Notes: generated by a model not told the origin, from the letters alone. Positions 28,222-38,316 are shown, numbered from the stretch's first letter. The stretch is DNA of 54,606 bases from Gammaproteobacteria bacterium (GCA_002728675.1 PBVL01000054.1:1-54606), one strand, 5' to 3'. Translations and numbers: made by a program.

Positions 28222-29825
28222 ACGTCATCCCGTCACGAATCAACACGCGCGACCCGGAGTTCACCGCGAACCGCGTGGCGATGCAGACGCTGGTCGACAA
28301 CCTTAGGGAGAGTTTCGGAACAATCGCCGAGGGCGGCGGTGAGCGGAACCGCGAACGGCATCTGTCGCGCGGCAAGCTGCTGCCGCGCGATCGTGTCGAA
28401 GGGCTTCTCGACCCCGGTGCACCGTTCCTCGAACTCTCGCAACACGCCGCATACGGGATGTACGACGACGAGGCGCCCTGTGCAGGGATCATCACGGGCA
28501 TCGGCACTGTCAACGGCACAGAGTGCATGGTCATTGCCAACGACTCGACCGTCAAAGGTGGCACCTACTACCCCGTCACGGTAAAGAAGCACCTGCGCGC
28601 ACAGGCGATCGCCGAAGCGTGCAACATTCCCTGCATCTACCTCGTCGACTCCGGAGGCGCGAACCTGCCCCATCAGGACGAGGTCTTCGCCGACCGCTTC
28701 CACTTCGGACGAATCTTCTACAACCAGGCCAACATGTCAGCTAGGGGAATTCCGCAGATTGCTGCCGTCATGGGTTCCTGCACCGCCGGCGGAGCCTATG
28801 TCCCCGCGATGTCGGACGAGAGCATCATCGTGCGCAATCAGGGCACGATCTTCCTTGCCGGTCCGCCCCTCGTAAAAGCCGCAACAGGCGAAGTGGTCTC
28901 GGACGAAGCGCTTGGCGGCGGCGACGTCCACACCCGGATTTCAGGTGTCGCGGATCACCTGGCCGAAGATGACGAACACGCCCTCGCCATCGCACGGACC
29001 GCGGTCGCAAATCTCAATCGCAACAAGCCGGACCAGGTGAAGCTGCGCGACCCGGCACCGCCACGTTACGACCCTGCGGAAATCTACGGAATCGTGGCAC
29101 CCGATCTCGCCAAACCGTTCGACGTTCGCGAGGTCATCGCACGTCTCGTCGACAACTCCGAACTGGACGAATTCAAACGCAACTTCGGTCCAACCCTTGT
29201 CTGCGGCTTCGCGCATCTCTGGGGCATGCCGGTCGGCATTCTGGCCAACAACGGCATCCTCTTCTCGGAGTCCGCGCAGAAAGGCGCGCACTTCATCGAA
29301 CTGTGCTGCCAGCGACGCATCCCGCTGCTCTTTCTGCAAAACATCATGGGTTTCATGGTGGGTGAGAAGTACGAGAACGAAGGGATCGCCAAACACGGTG
29401 CAAAGATGGTCACCGCGGTGGCCTGCGCCAACGTACCCAAACTTTCGCTCATCATCGGCGGCAGCTTCGGCGCCGGCAACTATGGAATGTGCGGACGCGC
29501 CTACGACCCGACGTTCCTCTGGATGTGGCCCAACGCGCGGATTTCGGTCATGGGCGGCCAACAGGCCGCCGACGTTCTGGCCACCATCCGCGGCGACAAC
29601 CTGGCGGCACGCGGCAATCCCTGGACGGACTCGGAGGCGGATACATTCAGGGCGCCGATCCTCGAGCAGTACGAAGCGCAGGGCCATCCCTACTATGCCA
29701 GCGCACGTCTCTGGGACGACGGAATCCTGGATCCCGCCGAGACCCGGACCGCACTGGCGCTGGGCATGTCTGCCGCGCTGAATCGGCCAATCGAGGAGAC
29801 GCGGTTCGGCGTCTTCCGCATGTAA
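28218..29825 (+). CDS. liuB: 3-methylcrotonyl-CoA carboxylase, beta (carboxyltransferase) subunit
   Basis: A 535-residue carboxyltransferase that makes 3-methylglutaconyl-CoA from 3-methylcrotonyl-CoA and carboxybiotin. Family marks are [69 protein letters not shown], and the late [28 protein letters not shown] and [32 protein letters not shown]. These distinguish methylcrotonyl- from propionyl-type subunits. It is translationally coupled to the dehydrogenase (ATGA) and followed by the alpha subunit after 23 bases. Confidence 0.94.
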   Translation: MNVIPSRINTRDPEFTANRVAMQTLVDNLRESFGTIAEGGGERNRERHLSRGKLLPRDRVEGLLDPGAPFLELSQHAAYGMYDDEAPCAGIITGIGTVNGTECMVIANDSTVKGGTYYPVTVKKHLRAQAIAEACNIPCIYLVDSGGANLPHQDEVFADRFHFGRIFYNQANMSARGIPQIAAVMGSCTAGGAYVPAMSDESIIVRNQGTIFLAGPPLVKAATGEVVSDEALGGGDVHTRISGVADHLAEDDEHALAIARTAVANLNRNKPDQVKLRDPAPPRYDPAEIYGIVAPDLAKPFDVREVIARLVDNSELDEFKRNFGPTLVCGFAHLWGMPVGILANNGILFSESAQKGAHFIELCCQRRIPLLFLQNIMGFMVGEKYENEGIAKHGAKMVTAVACANVPKLSLIIGGSFGAGNYGMCGRAYDPTFLWMWPNARISVMGGQQAADVLATIRGDNLAARGNPWTDSEADTFRAPILEQYEAQGHPYYASARLWDDGILDPAETRTALALGMSAALNRPIEETRFGVFRM

Positions 29826-29848
29826 GGTTCATCCCTGGTACCGACGCC

Positions 29849-31765
29849 ATGTTCGAACGACTGCTCATAGCCAACCGCGGCGAGATTGCCGCACGAATCG
29901 CCCGCACCGCGAAACGCCTTGGGATCCGGACCGTCGGCGTGTGCTCCAGCATCGAGCGTCAGGCGTACCATGCGCGCGCGATGGACGAGGTGCGGGTAAT
30001 CGGTGGCCCATTGCCTGCCGAGAGCTATCTCAACATCGATGCCATCATAGAAGCCGCCAGGGACACCGGCTGCACAGCCGTCCATCCGGGTTACGGATTC
30101 CTGTCGGAGAACCCGGAGTTTGCGGAACGCTGCGCGGGTGCAGGCCTGATCCTGGTCGGGCCACCGGCCGAGGCAATGCGCGCCATGGCCATCAAAGGTG
30201 ATGCCAGGGACACCATGGCTGCCGCCGGTGTTCCGGTCCTCCCCGGCATTCCCGGGCTCGCATCCCTTAGTGACGCCGTCCGCGCGGACATCGAAGCCGT
30301 CGGCTATCCACTGCTGCTGAAACCGGAATCGGGCGGCGGCGGCAAAGGGATGCACGTTGTTAACGCCGACAATGAACTCGAGGAACTGTTCGCGGTTGCG
30401 CAGCGTGAAGCGTCCGCGAGCTTCGGTGACGCGACGATCCTCATCGAGCGTTACCTCGCCGGACCCCGTCACGTCGAGGTCCAGGTGTTCGCCGACAACC
30501 ACGGCGGCTGCGTCTGGGTCGGCGAACGCGACTGCTCGCTGCAGCGCCGCCATCAGAAGATCATCGAGGAAGCGCCCGCGCCGCACATCCGGGACGAACT
30601 GAGGGACGCGCTGGGATCCGCGGCCGTCGACGCTGCACGCGCAATCGGGTACCGCGGCGCAGGTACCGTGGAGTTCCTGCTCGATGCGGACGGCCGCTTC
30701 TACTTCATGGAGATGAACACGCGGCTGCAGGTCGAACACCCCGTCACGGAGGCAGTCACAGGTCTGGACCTCGTCGAATGGCAGCTTCGCGTCGCGTCGG
30801 GCGAACCTCTCCCGCTGGCCCAGAATGAGATCACCCGGTCCGGCCACGCGGTCGAGGCGCGCATCTACGCTGAGAACCCATCTGCCGGATTTCTGCCCGA
30901 CTCGGGCACGATCAGCTATCTTCTGGTGCCATCGGGAGACGGCATCAGGGTCGACAACGGAGTAGCGCGCGGGGACGCTGTCGGGGTGTTCTACGACCCG
31001 ATGCTGATGAAGGTCATCGCGTCTGGCAGCGACCGGGACGCGGCCCTTGCGGCTCTCGAGCTGGCTCTGGGCGGACTCCACGTCGCGGGCCTCGAAACGA
31101 ACCGCGACTTTCTGCTCGCGATGTTACGTCGGACCGCGGTGCGCGACGGCACAGTCACAACCGACTACCTCGACACCCACGGTTTCGGGCGGGCCGAGAT
31201 CGTGGAAGACCGCACCCTTGCGACCATCACCGCGGTCTGCTGGCTGCTGCACGACAACCCGGCACCCGCGTTTCGCCTGAATCAGCCCCACACGGCTCGA
31301 ATTCGACTCTACGACGGGGAGGATCCCGTCGATGCCAGGGTCCTGCGGCGCAGCGCCGCGCTCGAGATCACGGTCGACGGGGCTACCCATCGTGTGTCGG
31401 ATGCAGGTCCGTCCTCCGCGGTCATCGACGGCACGCTGCACCGCTTCAGCATCATCGAAGACGGAGATGAACTCCACGTGTTCCTGTCCGGCGCGACGAG
31501 AACCTTCGCGCGCCAGCGCCAATACACGGGTAGTGCCGACAGCGAAGCAGGCGTTGCCGCACCCATGTCGGGTCGGATCATCCGCATCGAAGCCGAATCC
31601 GGTTCCGTGGTCGCCGAAGGCACACCGCTGGTTGTCATCGAAGCCATGAAGATGGAACACACGATCCGTGCGCCAAGCGACGGCACCGTGGTATCGCTCC
31701 GGTGCAGTGAGGGCGACCTGGTCGACGAGGGTATCGAGCTCGTCGAGTTCGAAGCCTCAGAGTGA
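29849..31765 (+). CDS. liuD: 3-methylcrotonyl-CoA carboxylase, alpha (biotin) subunit
   Basis: A 638-residue biotin carboxylase plus carrier protein. The start at 29849 gives the standard MFERLLIANRGEIAARIART; the open frame extends upstream only through the other subunit's coding region. The ATP-grasp loop GGGGKGMHVV is near residue 162 and MEMNTRLQVEHPVTE near 288. The C-terminal biotin site is VIEAMKMEHTIRAP near residue 602. Length and domain order are typical, in contrast to the 963-residue carboxylase at 6617. The stop codon overlaps the GTG of the nucleoside hydrolase. Confidence 0.94.
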   Translation: MFERLLIANRGEIAARIARTAKRLGIRTVGVCSSIERQAYHARAMDEVRVIGGPLPAESYLNIDAIIEAARDTGCTAVHPGYGFLSENPEFAERCAGAGLILVGPPAEAMRAMAIKGDARDTMAAAGVPVLPGIPGLASLSDAVRADIEAVGYPLLLKPESGGGGKGMHVVNADNELEELFAVAQREASASFGDATILIERYLAGPRHVEVQVFADNHGGCVWVGERDCSLQRRHQKIIEEAPAPHIRDELRDALGSAAVDAARAIGYRGAGTVEFLLDADGRFYFMEMNTRLQVEHPVTEAVTGLDLVEWQLRVASGEPLPLAQNEITRSGHAVEARIYAENPSAGFLPDSGTISYLLVPSGDGIRVDNGVARGDAVGVFYDPMLMKVIASGSDRDAALAALELALGGLHVAGLETNRDFLLAMLRRTAVRDGTVTTDYLDTHGFGRAEIVEDRTLATITAVCWLLHDNPAPAFRLNQPHTARIRLYDGEDPVDARVLRRSAALEITVDGATHRVSDAGPSSAVIDGTLHRFSIIEDGDELHVFLSGATRTFARQRQYTGSADSEAGVAAPMSGRIIRIEAESGSVVAEGTPLVVIEAMKMEHTIRAPSDGTVVSLRCSEGDLVDEGIELVEFEASE

Positions 31766-32682
31766 CCGAACGAACGGCAATTCTTTTCGACGGCGATCCG
31801 GGCGTCGACGACGCTTTCGCGCTCGCGCTCGCGGCGCGCCATCTCGACATCGTTGGGCTGACCACGGTGTTCGGAAACGCAAGCGTCGCGCACACCACAC
31901 GCAACGCGCTCGCTGTCGCCGGGCACCTGAACCTCACCTGCCCGGTCGTGTCGGGCGCAGACACGCCCATCGAGGCACCCAACGCGCAAATGCTCGAACA
32001 CGCGCGGACCATCCACGGCGAAGACGGCATGGGCGGAGCGGACCTCCAAACTGACCGCCTGCCGGACGGCGACGACGCCCCAGCGTTCATCGTCGACACG
32101 CTCAGGGGGTCAGGCGCCACCCTGGTCGCCACCGGCCCGTTGACCAACGTTGCGCGGGCGCTGCAGCTCGATCCGACACTGGCCGACGGGCTCGACATCT
32201 CGCTGATGGGAGGCTCTGCCACCAACGGCAACGTGACGGCGGTTGCCGAGTTCAACATCCACGCTGACCCCGAGGCGGCGGCATACGTGTTCGCATCGGG
32301 TGCCAACCTGACAGTGGCGCCGCTTGATATCACCTCGACCTTCGGACTTGGCGAGGCGGAGATCGCGCGACTGGAGGCAGGCAACACACTGGCGCGGGAG
32401 CTTAGTGCGGCTGCCCGCTTCTATCGTGGTCGGCAACTCGAGCGTTTCGGACGCGGCTACGCACCAATCCACGACGTGTGCGCCATCGTCCCGCTGATCC
32501 GTCCTGCGCTGATCACGTTCGAGACAATGCACGTTGCGGTTGAATGTGCGGGCACGCAAACTCGCGGCATGACCGTGTGCGACCGGCGCAGTCCCGTCGT
32601 CGCCGAACCGTCGAACGCCACGCTCGGCATGCAGGCGGACGGCACCGCCATTGTCGAACTGCTGATGGAGGCGCTGCTCTGA
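31762..32682 (+). CDS. Inosine/uridine-preferring nucleoside hydrolase family protein
   Basis: A 306-residue nucleoside N-ribohydrolase. The N-terminal calcium-binding motif reads DGDPGVDDAFALALA at residues 10-24 (consensus DTDPGxDDA), followed by GLTTVFGNASV. LVATGPLTNVARAL and NGNVTAVAEFNIHADPEAAAYVF, with an Asn and an Asp of the active site, are intact, and the C-terminal HDVCAIVPL carries the last metal ligand. The start is GTG, overlapping the methylcrotonyl-CoA carboxylase stop (GTGA). This makes it a translationally coupled member of the leucine operon, an unexpected partner. The exact base preference cannot be read. Confidence 0.88.
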   Translation: MTERTAILFDGDPGVDDAFALALAARHLDIVGLTTVFGNASVAHTTRNALAVAGHLNLTCPVVSGADTPIEAPNAQMLEHARTIHGEDGMGGADLQTDRLPDGDDAPAFIVDTLRGSGATLVATGPLTNVARALQLDPTLADGLDISLMGGSATNGNVTAVAEFNIHADPEAAAYVFASGANLTVAPLDITSTFGLGEAEIARLEAGNTLARELSAAARFYRGRQLERFGRGYAPIHDVCAIVPLIRPALITFETMHVAVECAGTQTRGMTVCDRRSPVVAEPSNATLGMQADGTAIVELLMEALL

Positions 32683-32704
32683 CACGGCGTCATCGACAGC
32701 CAGA

Positions 32705-32739
32705 ACGCAAAAGGCCGGGCATCGGCCCGGCCTCTGCGT
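32705..32739. terminator. Hairpin between convergent genes
   Basis: A perfect 9-bp stem AGGCCGGGC/GCCCGGCCT (32712-32733) has an ATCG loop. An outer stem ACGCA/TGCGT (32705-32709 and 32735-32739) flanks it. It sits between the convergent nucleoside hydrolase and etfA genes. AAAA precedes the core stem on the plus strand, so a U-run is available for transcripts coming from etfA. It is probably the terminator for both operons. Confidence 0.75.
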
Positions 32740-32752
32740 CGAACGGCAACGG

Positions 32753-33685
32753 TTACCCGAGGAGGCCGTCGATCTCCGGTACAGCCTTGAAGAGATCTGC
32801 TACGAGACCGTAGTCGGCCACCTGGAAGATCGGCGCGTCTTCGTCCTTGTTGATCGCAACGATCACCTTGGAGTCCTTCATGCCTGCCAGGTGCTGAATC
32901 GCACCGCTGATACCAACAGCAATGTAGAGTTCAGGCGCCACGATCTTGCCGGTCTGTCCGACCTGCATGTCGTTTGGCACGAAGCCGGCGTCGACGGCTG
33001 CACGGGACGCGCCCATGGCTGCGCCGAGCTTGTCCGCGACGGTTTCCAGAATTTTGAAGTTCTCGCCATTCTGCATGCCGCGGCCGCCCGAGATGATGAT
33101 GCTCGCTGACGTCAGTTCAGGACGTTCCAGCTTCGCAATCTCATCTTTCTCCCAGGTCGAGAGACCGGTGTCGAGCGCTGCGTCGACGGCTTCGATCGAG
33201 GCGCTGCCACCTTCGCCTGGCGCCGCATCAAAGGCGGTTCCGCGCACCGTAATGCACTTGATCGCGTCTGACGACTGCACCGTGGCAATGGCGTTACCGG
33301 CGTAGATCGGACGTTCGAACGTGTCTTCGCTGACGACTCCGCTGATGTCGGAAATCTGCGCAACGTCAAGCAAAGCTGCAACGCGGGGCATGAAGTTCTT
33401 GCCCGTGGTGGTCGTCGGCGTCAGAACGTGGCTGTAGCCACTTGCCACCTCCGCCACGAGTGCCGCGACGTTCTCGGCCAGCCGATGCGCGTAGGCCGCG
33501 TTGTCAGCAACGAGGACCTTGCCTACGCCCGCAATCTTTGCGGCTTCTTCAGCCGCGCCGCCGCAGTTTTCGCCCACGACCAGGATGTCGATGTCGCCGC
33601 CAATGGCCTGCGCCGCGGCGACAGTGACGAGCGTTGCACCCTTGATGCTGGCGTCGTCGTGTTCTGCAATGACAAGAGTACTCAT
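32753..33685 (-). CDS. etfA: Electron transfer flavoprotein, alpha subunit
   Basis: A 310-residue FAD-carrying ETF subunit that takes electrons from acyl-CoA dehydrogenases. The N-terminal nucleotide-fold domain ([19 protein letters not shown]) leads to the C-terminal FAD domain. That domain shows VSGGRGM-like [71 protein letters not shown], the classical EtfA signature. [19 protein letters not shown] follows. It overlaps etfB by 4 bases. Three acyl-CoA dehydrogenases in this window are likely donors. Confidence 0.96.
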   Translation of the reverse strand: MSTLVIAEHDDASIKGATLVTVAAAQAIGGDIDILVVGENCGGAAEEAAKIAGVGKVLVADNAAYAHRLAENVAALVAEVASGYSHVLTPTTTTGKNFMPRVAALLDVAQISDISGVVSEDTFERPIYAGNAIATVQSSDAIKCITVRGTAFDAAPGEGGSASIEAVDAALDTGLSTWEKDEIAKLERPELTSASIIISGGRGMQNGENFKILETVADKLGAAMGASRAAVDAGFVPNDMQVGQTGKIVAPELYIAVGISGAIQHLAGMKDSKVIVAINKDEDAPIFQVADYGLVADLFKAVPEIDGLLG

Positions 33686-34434
33686 GGGATCACCTTGGCT
33701 TCGTTGCGGAGTTTGTCGACGAGGTCTTCAGCCGTCTCGACGATGATGCCGGCCTGACGCTGGGGTGGCGGCTCAACCTTGAGAACGCTGAGGCGCGGCG
33801 CGACGTCGACACCAAGATCTTCCGGGGTGTAGGTATCGATGGGCTTCTTCTTGGCCTTCATGATGTTCGGCAGCGATGCATAACGCGGCTCGTTCAGGCG
33901 CAGGTCGGTGGTGACGACAGCCGGCAGGGAGATCGAAATCGTCTCGAGTCCGCCGTCGATTTCCCGGGTAACCGTCGCCTTGCCGTCGGCAATTTCCACA
34001 TTGGACGCAAACGTGGCCTGGGACAGCCCCGCAATCGCCGCCAGCATCTGACCCGTCTGGCTGTTGTCGTCGTCGATCGCCTGTTTGCCCACGATGACGA
34101 GTTCAGGCGACTCTTTCTCCACGACCGCCTTCAGCACCTTGGCAATCGCGAGCGGCTGCATGGTCTCGTCGGTCTCGACGAGAATCCCGCGGTCGGCGCC
34201 AAGCGCCAGTGCGGTACGAATCTGTTCCTGGCAGTTTGACTGGCCGATGGACACGACGACGACTTCATCCGCCGTTCCGGCTTCCTTGAGCCGAACGGCT
34301 TCCTCGATGGCGATCTCGTCAAACGGATTGACGGACATTTTCACGTTGTTCAGGTCAACGCCACTGTTGTCGCTCAGCACGCGAATGTTCACGTTGTAGT
34401 CGACAACCCGCTTGACCCCTACAAGAACTTTCAT
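33682..34434 (-). CDS. etfB: Electron transfer flavoprotein, beta subunit
   Basis: A 250-residue AMP-binding ETF subunit. It begins [19 protein letters not shown] and carries [19 protein letters not shown], the recognition-loop region [31 protein letters not shown], and [11 protein letters not shown]. The open frame runs 135 codons further upstream, but that part is Arg-rich with no similarity to EtfB. The ATG at 34434 is therefore chosen. It is the first gene of the etfBA operon, divergent from the ETF-ubiquinone oxidoreductase. Confidence 0.95.
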   Translation of the reverse strand: MKVLVGVKRVVDYNVNIRVLSDNSGVDLNNVKMSVNPFDEIAIEEAVRLKEAGTADEVVVVSIGQSNCQEQIRTALALGADRGILVETDETMQPLAIAKVLKAVVEKESPELVIVGKQAIDDDNSQTGQMLAAIAGLSQATFASNVEIADGKATVTREIDGGLETISISLPAVVTTDLRLNEPRYASLPNIMKAKKKPIDTYTPEDLGVDVAPRLSVLKVEPPPQRQAGIIVETAEDLVDKLRNEAKVIP

Positions 34435-34866
34435 GGGAATCCTCTGGTTGGTTCGCTCGTGTCCCGCGCCGGACGTGACGCGATGAAGAGTGATGAGTCG
34501 GTGTGAGCGTGCGCTCAGCGCGCGCCGCTCGCATGCTTGTCGCACCCCGGCAAAACGGCGCGTATTCTGCCCATTTGACGTGGGTCGGTCAAATGCGGCC
34601 CTCCTCTGATTGGCAAGCGATTTCAAAGGCTTAAAGCAGGTTCCCAGCAGGTGTGCCAATCCGTTTCGGCGACGCGGACGGAGGCACGCGGCTCCCGGGC
34701 CAACGCGCCCCCACAGCGACATCGCATCAACCGGCAACACCGGACCTAACGGCCCTGAATGACGGTTCATAAGCGCGTTTTTCATTACAATAGCGACGCC
34801 GCGGGACAGCGCCGCGGCGCATGAGACATTCATTGCCAATACCGGTTGTGCATCGCGGGGGAAGTT
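34435..34866. promoter_or_regulatory. Divergent etfB / ETF-QO control region with a perfect dyad
   Basis: The 432-base gap separates etfB (minus) from ETF-QO (plus). It contains CATTTGAC-GTGGGTCG-GTCAAATG (34572-34595), a perfect 8-bp inverted repeat with an 8-base centre. On the minus strand the dyad supplies TTGACC, 18 bases before AGAATA, a possible etfB promoter, so a bound repressor would block it. A TACAAT -10 candidate for the plus gene lies at 34786-34791. Just after it is the hairpin GCCGCGG/CCGCGGC (34798-34804 and 34812-34818). I see no gene in this gap. Confidence 0.5.
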
Positions 34867-36525
34867 TTGGAAAGAGAATCAATGGAGTTCGACCTGGTCG
34901 TCGTTGGTGGCGGGCCCTCAGGCCTCGCAACCGCGATCCGATTCGCTCAGATGGCCTCGGCCGCCGGCGAGGAATTCACGGTTTGCCTCGTCGAAAAAGG
35001 CTCGGAAATCGGCGCGCACATTCTCTCGGGGGCAATTTTTGAACCGACCGCGCTCGATGAGCTTTTCCCGGACTGGCAAGAGATGGGCGCTCCACTCAAC
35101 AACCCCGTCACCATTGACGAGGTCCACTACCTGACCGATGAGCGCCAGGGCCTGCGGGTGCCGTCCCTGTTCGTGCCGAAAGCGACGCATAACGAGGGCA
35201 ATCACGCCATCTCGCTGGGTAACCTCTGCCGCTGGCTCGGGGAGCAGGCGGAAGAACTGGGCGTCAACGTCTTTCCTGGATTTGCCGCAACGGAGGTGCT
35301 CTTCAATGAGGACGGCTCGGTGCGCGGGATCGCCACGGGTGACATGGGTATCGGCACTGACGGCGATCAGAAGGCAACCTACGCGCCGGGCTACGAACTG
35401 CTCGCGAAGTACACCGTGTTTGCCGAAGGCTGTCGCGGCCACCTCGGCAAGCAGCTCATGGCCAGGTACAACCTGCAGCAGGACTCAGGGACGCAGCACT
35501 ACGCGATAGGGCTGAAGGAACTCTGGAAGGTCGACCCTGAGAAGCACATTCCCGGCAAGGTTGTGCACTCGGTTGGCTGGCCGCTTGGACATTTCCCGGG
35601 CGAGACCATTGGCGGGTCCTTCATGTACCACCTCGAGAACAACGAGGTGGTCGTCGGCCTCATCGTCGATCTGTCCTACAGCAACCCGCACGTCAGTCCG
35701 TTCGATGAGTTCCAGCGCTTCAAGCATCACCCGCTGTTCAGGTCGACGCTCGAAGGTGGAGAGCGCATCTCCTACGGGGCCCGTGCCATCGTCAAAGGCG
35801 GCCTGCAGGCCCTGCCGAAGCTCGTGATGCCGGGTGCACTGCTGGTCGGGGACGACGCCGGCTTCCTGAACTACCTCAAGATCAAAGGCAGCCACACCGC
35901 CATGAAGTCGGGAATGATGGCTGGCGAAACCGTGTACGAGGCCGTCAAACGCGGTTCCGGCGGTGCGGAGGAACTCACCGACTACCCCGAGAAGTTCAGG
36001 GAGTCGTGGCTGTACGATGAGCTGCATGCGGGACGCAATGTCGGCCCCGCCATGCACAAGCTCGGCATGTTTCTCGGTTCCGCATACGCCTTCGTGGATC
36101 AGATGTTTGGCGGTCGCCTGCCGTTCACCTTCAAGGACAACAAGGCGGATCACGATGGGCTGAAACTGGCCGCCAGGGCAGAGCCCATTGACTACCCCAA
36201 ACCCGACGGCGAGATCAGCTTCGACAAGCTGTCATCGGTCTTCCTCACCAACACCTTTCACGAGGAAGACCAGCCCTGCCACCTGCAGCTGACCGACGAC
36301 TCGATCCCCATCTTCTCGAATCTGGTCAAGTTCGACGAACCCGCGCAGCGTTACTGCCCGGCGGGCGTCTACGAAGTGGTCGAGCAGGAGGACGGCGAGA
36401 AGCAGTTCCAGATCAACGCGCAGAACTGCATCCACTGTAAAACCTGCGACATCAAGGATCCGGCGCAAAACATCACCTGGGTTGCGCCTGAGGGTACAGG
36501 GGGCCCGAACTATCCCAACATGTGA
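34867..36525 (+). CDS. Electron transfer flavoprotein-ubiquinone oxidoreductase
   Basis: A 552-residue inner-membrane flavoprotein that passes electrons from reduced ETF to ubiquinone. The FAD motif [18 protein letters not shown] is at the N-terminus, followed by [29 protein letters not shown]. The C-terminal 4Fe-4S cluster Cys residues are in RYCPAGVYE near residue 497 and [16 protein letters not shown] near 521. The TTG at 34867 is chosen because relatives begin MERExMEFD and this start gives MERESMEFD. The ATG at 34882 is the alternative and would remove five residues. It stands alone on the plus strand and serves the acyl-CoA dehydrogenases encoded around it. Confidence 0.94.
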   Translation: MERESMEFDLVVVGGGPSGLATAIRFAQMASAAGEEFTVCLVEKGSEIGAHILSGAIFEPTALDELFPDWQEMGAPLNNPVTIDEVHYLTDERQGLRVPSLFVPKATHNEGNHAISLGNLCRWLGEQAEELGVNVFPGFAATEVLFNEDGSVRGIATGDMGIGTDGDQKATYAPGYELLAKYTVFAEGCRGHLGKQLMARYNLQQDSGTQHYAIGLKELWKVDPEKHIPGKVVHSVGWPLGHFPGETIGGSFMYHLENNEVVVGLIVDLSYSNPHVSPFDEFQRFKHHPLFRSTLEGGERISYGARAIVKGGLQALPKLVMPGALLVGDDAGFLNYLKIKGSHTAMKSGMMAGETVYEAVKRGSGGAEELTDYPEKFRESWLYDELHAGRNVGPAMHKLGMFLGSAYAFVDQMFGGRLPFTFKDNKADHDGLKLAARAEPIDYPKPDGEISFDKLSSVFLTNTFHEEDQPCHLQLTDDSIPIFSNLVKFDEPAQRYCPAGVYEVVEQEDGEKQFQINAQNCIHCKTCDIKDPAQNITWVAPEGTGGPNYPNM

Positions 36526-36534
36526 TCCGGGCGG

Positions 36535-37137
36535 TTACAGCGCGAGGTCGAGGCATACGAGGAACTCGCGCAGTCGCGCCTGGTCCCTGTTCGTACCGAG
36601 AATCATGGCGCGATCCTCCATGGAATCGAACTGCCGCACGACCAGGTAGAGATCCTCGCCAAACGCCAGGTGGCAGTGTTCGACGATGTCGAGATGCGTA
36701 TCAAAGATGCCGCGTACGGACGAGAGTCCAAGCCCCGCAAGATGGCCCGGCGGCATGACCATGGTCGTTAGCGGCCACCGCAGGGCCGTCACGTCAAACT
36801 GATGGGTCCGCAAGCGACGCAGTTCGCCGCACGTGTCCCGCGCGGGCGTTCCTTCGAGGTCCATCAAGTATTCGAGCAGATCCTGCTCGCGGATGACGTA
36901 GGGCTCGTCCTTGTACATGGACATGCCGCCCGTCATTACCGCGGCAAGTGACAGGAAGTACCAGTAGCCCTCCCCGACCCCGAGTGGCAGATCGTTTGGC
37001 GTACCGGGTTCGTAGCCAAAGCTGGTCATGACCCCGTGCTGCCACGACAGCGCTTCCTGACGACCAACTTTGCCGTCGATCACCTGTTTCAGCACCGACA
37101 TGAGTCGGGCGCGGGTGGGCCGTTCAATCAGCAGCAC
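36535..37137 (-). CDS. Unrecognised protein of about 200 residues
   Basis: I do not recognise this 200-residue protein. It is mostly soluble, with no signal peptide. A short region may be hydrophobic (GEGYWYFLSLAAVMTGGM, near residue 57). Distinct stretches are QEALSWQHGVMTSFGYEPGTPNDLPLG and REQDLLEYLMDLEGTPARD. It ends LREFLVCLDLAL. The GTG at 37137 gives an extra MLLIERPTRARL; the ATG at 37101 (MSVLKQVIDGK) is an equally good start. Composition matches neighbouring genes. It lies 21 bases after the DUF1285 gene on the same strand, so the two are probably co-transcribed. A link with DUF1285 is inference only. Confidence 0.6.
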   Translation of the reverse strand: MLLIERPTRARLMSVLKQVIDGKVGRQEALSWQHGVMTSFGYEPGTPNDLPLGVGEGYWYFLSLAAVMTGGMSMYKDEPYVIREQDLLEYLMDLEGTPARDTCGELRRLRTHQFDVTALRWPLTTMVMPPGHLAGLGLSSVRGIFDTHLDIVEHCHLAFGEDLYLVVRQFDSMEDRAMILGTNRDQARLREFLVCLDLAL

Positions 37138-37158
37138 GCGGGTAACCGGGTCGTCCGC

Positions 37159-37794
37159 CTACACGGGTGTGGCATCGGCAGGCTGAATGGGGAAGAACCT
37201 GCCCCCCGCCGAAATTCCGTACCACGGCCTGCCCTCATGTGCCCCCTCCTCAACCAGCTCCATCAGATCGTAGTAGACGGCGCGGGACACGCGCGCGTCC
37301 AGCCCGTCACGAACGTGTACATACGGGAGAGGCGCCTCCTGCCGACCGGCACGAAACACGAGCGGGTGCGCGTCCGAGACGACAACCGACTCGGCCATGT
37401 TGGTCGTGAACGTGATCACCCTGCTCGATCCGCTGCCCCGGACGTCCATACCGATGATGACGAAGGGCGCGTCCTCCACATCGACCCTGGACTTTTCGAC
37501 CGGAGTAATGAGGTAGTACTGGCCGTCATCCTCGCGCCTGAGAATCGACGTAAACAGCCGGGCCAACCTCAGTCGCTCGATCGCTGCGCCCTCTTGGAAC
37601 CAGTTCCCGTCCACATCGATCCGCATGCGGGATTCCGTGACCCGGCCGGGTTGCCACAGCTGAATGGGCGGGCGCTTGTCCTTCACATCGTCGAGATGTG
37701 ACAAGAGCGCGTAGGCTGACTTCAAGACTCGAGACCTGATCGGCGCAGGAACGGTGATGATACCAGCGCGACTGACGGATGCCTTTGCCGACAT
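37159..37794 (-). CDS. DUF1285 family protein
   Basis: The chosen start at 37794 gives a 211-residue protein of the DUF1285 family, of unknown function. Family marks are IDVDGNWFQEGAAIERLRLARLFTSILRREDDGQYYLITPVEKSRVDVEDAPFVI and the late LPYVHVRDGLDARVSRAVYYDLMELV. Some homologues have been solved as small beta-rich proteins, so a ligand-binding role is possible but not shown. The open frame extends to 37863, but those 23 residues overlap the damaged lipoprotein gene and look unrelated. The N-terminal 25 residues are not part of the domain. It is followed by the unrecognised gene at 36535. Confidence 0.82.
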   Translation of the reverse strand: MSAKASVSRAGIITVPAPIRSRVLKSAYALLSHLDDVKDKRPPIQLWQPGRVTESRMRIDVDGNWFQEGAAIERLRLARLFTSILRREDDGQYYLITPVEKSRVDVEDAPFVIIGMDVRGSGSSRVITFTTNMAESVVVSDAHPLVFRAGRQEAPLPYVHVRDGLDARVSRAVYYDLMELVEEGAHEGRPWYGISAGGRFFPIQPADATPV

Positions 37795-37804
37795 CGGGTG
37801 TGGG

Positions 37805-38316
37805 TCAGAAAGCAGTCCAGGCTCCGAGCAGCCGTTCCAGGCCCTCGTGCCGAGACACCGCACCCCCAGCAGTCCGCCCCGGCCGCCAGGACCGCTGTCT
37901 CGATGAGATCACCGGTGTGCACGTCGTAGACCTGCACGCGGACATCGAGCGCGGCTCTGCGCATCGACTTCAGCAGCTTTGCTGCTCTGCCAGAAGCCGC
38001 GTCGGGCCGCGGTGATCTCGATTACGGGGTACAGGTAATCTGCCCCGGCATATCGCGCACTCGCCAGCACCGCGCTTGCCGACTCCTCCCGGACAGCCAG
38101 CAGACTGGACGGGTACCGCAGCGCCAGTTCTCTGCCCAATCGTTCGTGAAAGACTTCGGTGTAACGCGGGTCAACCGGCCAGGCGACGTAGTAAGCGCCG
38201 TCTGGGTCGAGACCCCAACGGGCCGAGCGGTTGACGTCCGTCCCCGCACAGCCGATGAGCAGGAGCGCGAGGAACACGGGCGCCGCACCGCGCGCGAAAT
38301 GATGAAGCAATGCCAT
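37805..38316 (-). pseudogene. DUF4823-like lipoprotein, two frameshifts
   Basis: The ATG at 38316 starts a lipoprotein signal with lipobox LLLIGCAG. Frame A gives WPVDPRYTEVFHERLGRELALRYP, ADYLYPVIEITAARRGFWQSSKAAEVDAQS. Homology continues in a second frame from about 37960 (AALDVRVQVYDVHTGDLIETAVLAA) and in a third from about 37880 (VSRHEGLERLLGAWTAF), with TGA at 37805. The joined protein of about 170 residues fits DUF4823-type outer-membrane lipoproteins of gammaproteobacteria, function unknown. All three parts keep sense and order, so recent decay or two indel errors are both possible. It lies in the same direction as moaA and just ahead of the DUF1285 gene. Confidence 0.65.

Noticed and set aside
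29489-29848. The upstream extension of the methylcrotonyl-CoA carboxylase alpha frame
   Set aside because: It overlaps the 3' end of the beta subunit gene, and the standard biotin carboxylase N-terminus begins at 29849.
34435-34839. The upstream extension of etfB
   Set aside because: 135 Arg-rich residues without similarity; EtfB proteins begin at the MKVLVGVKR position.
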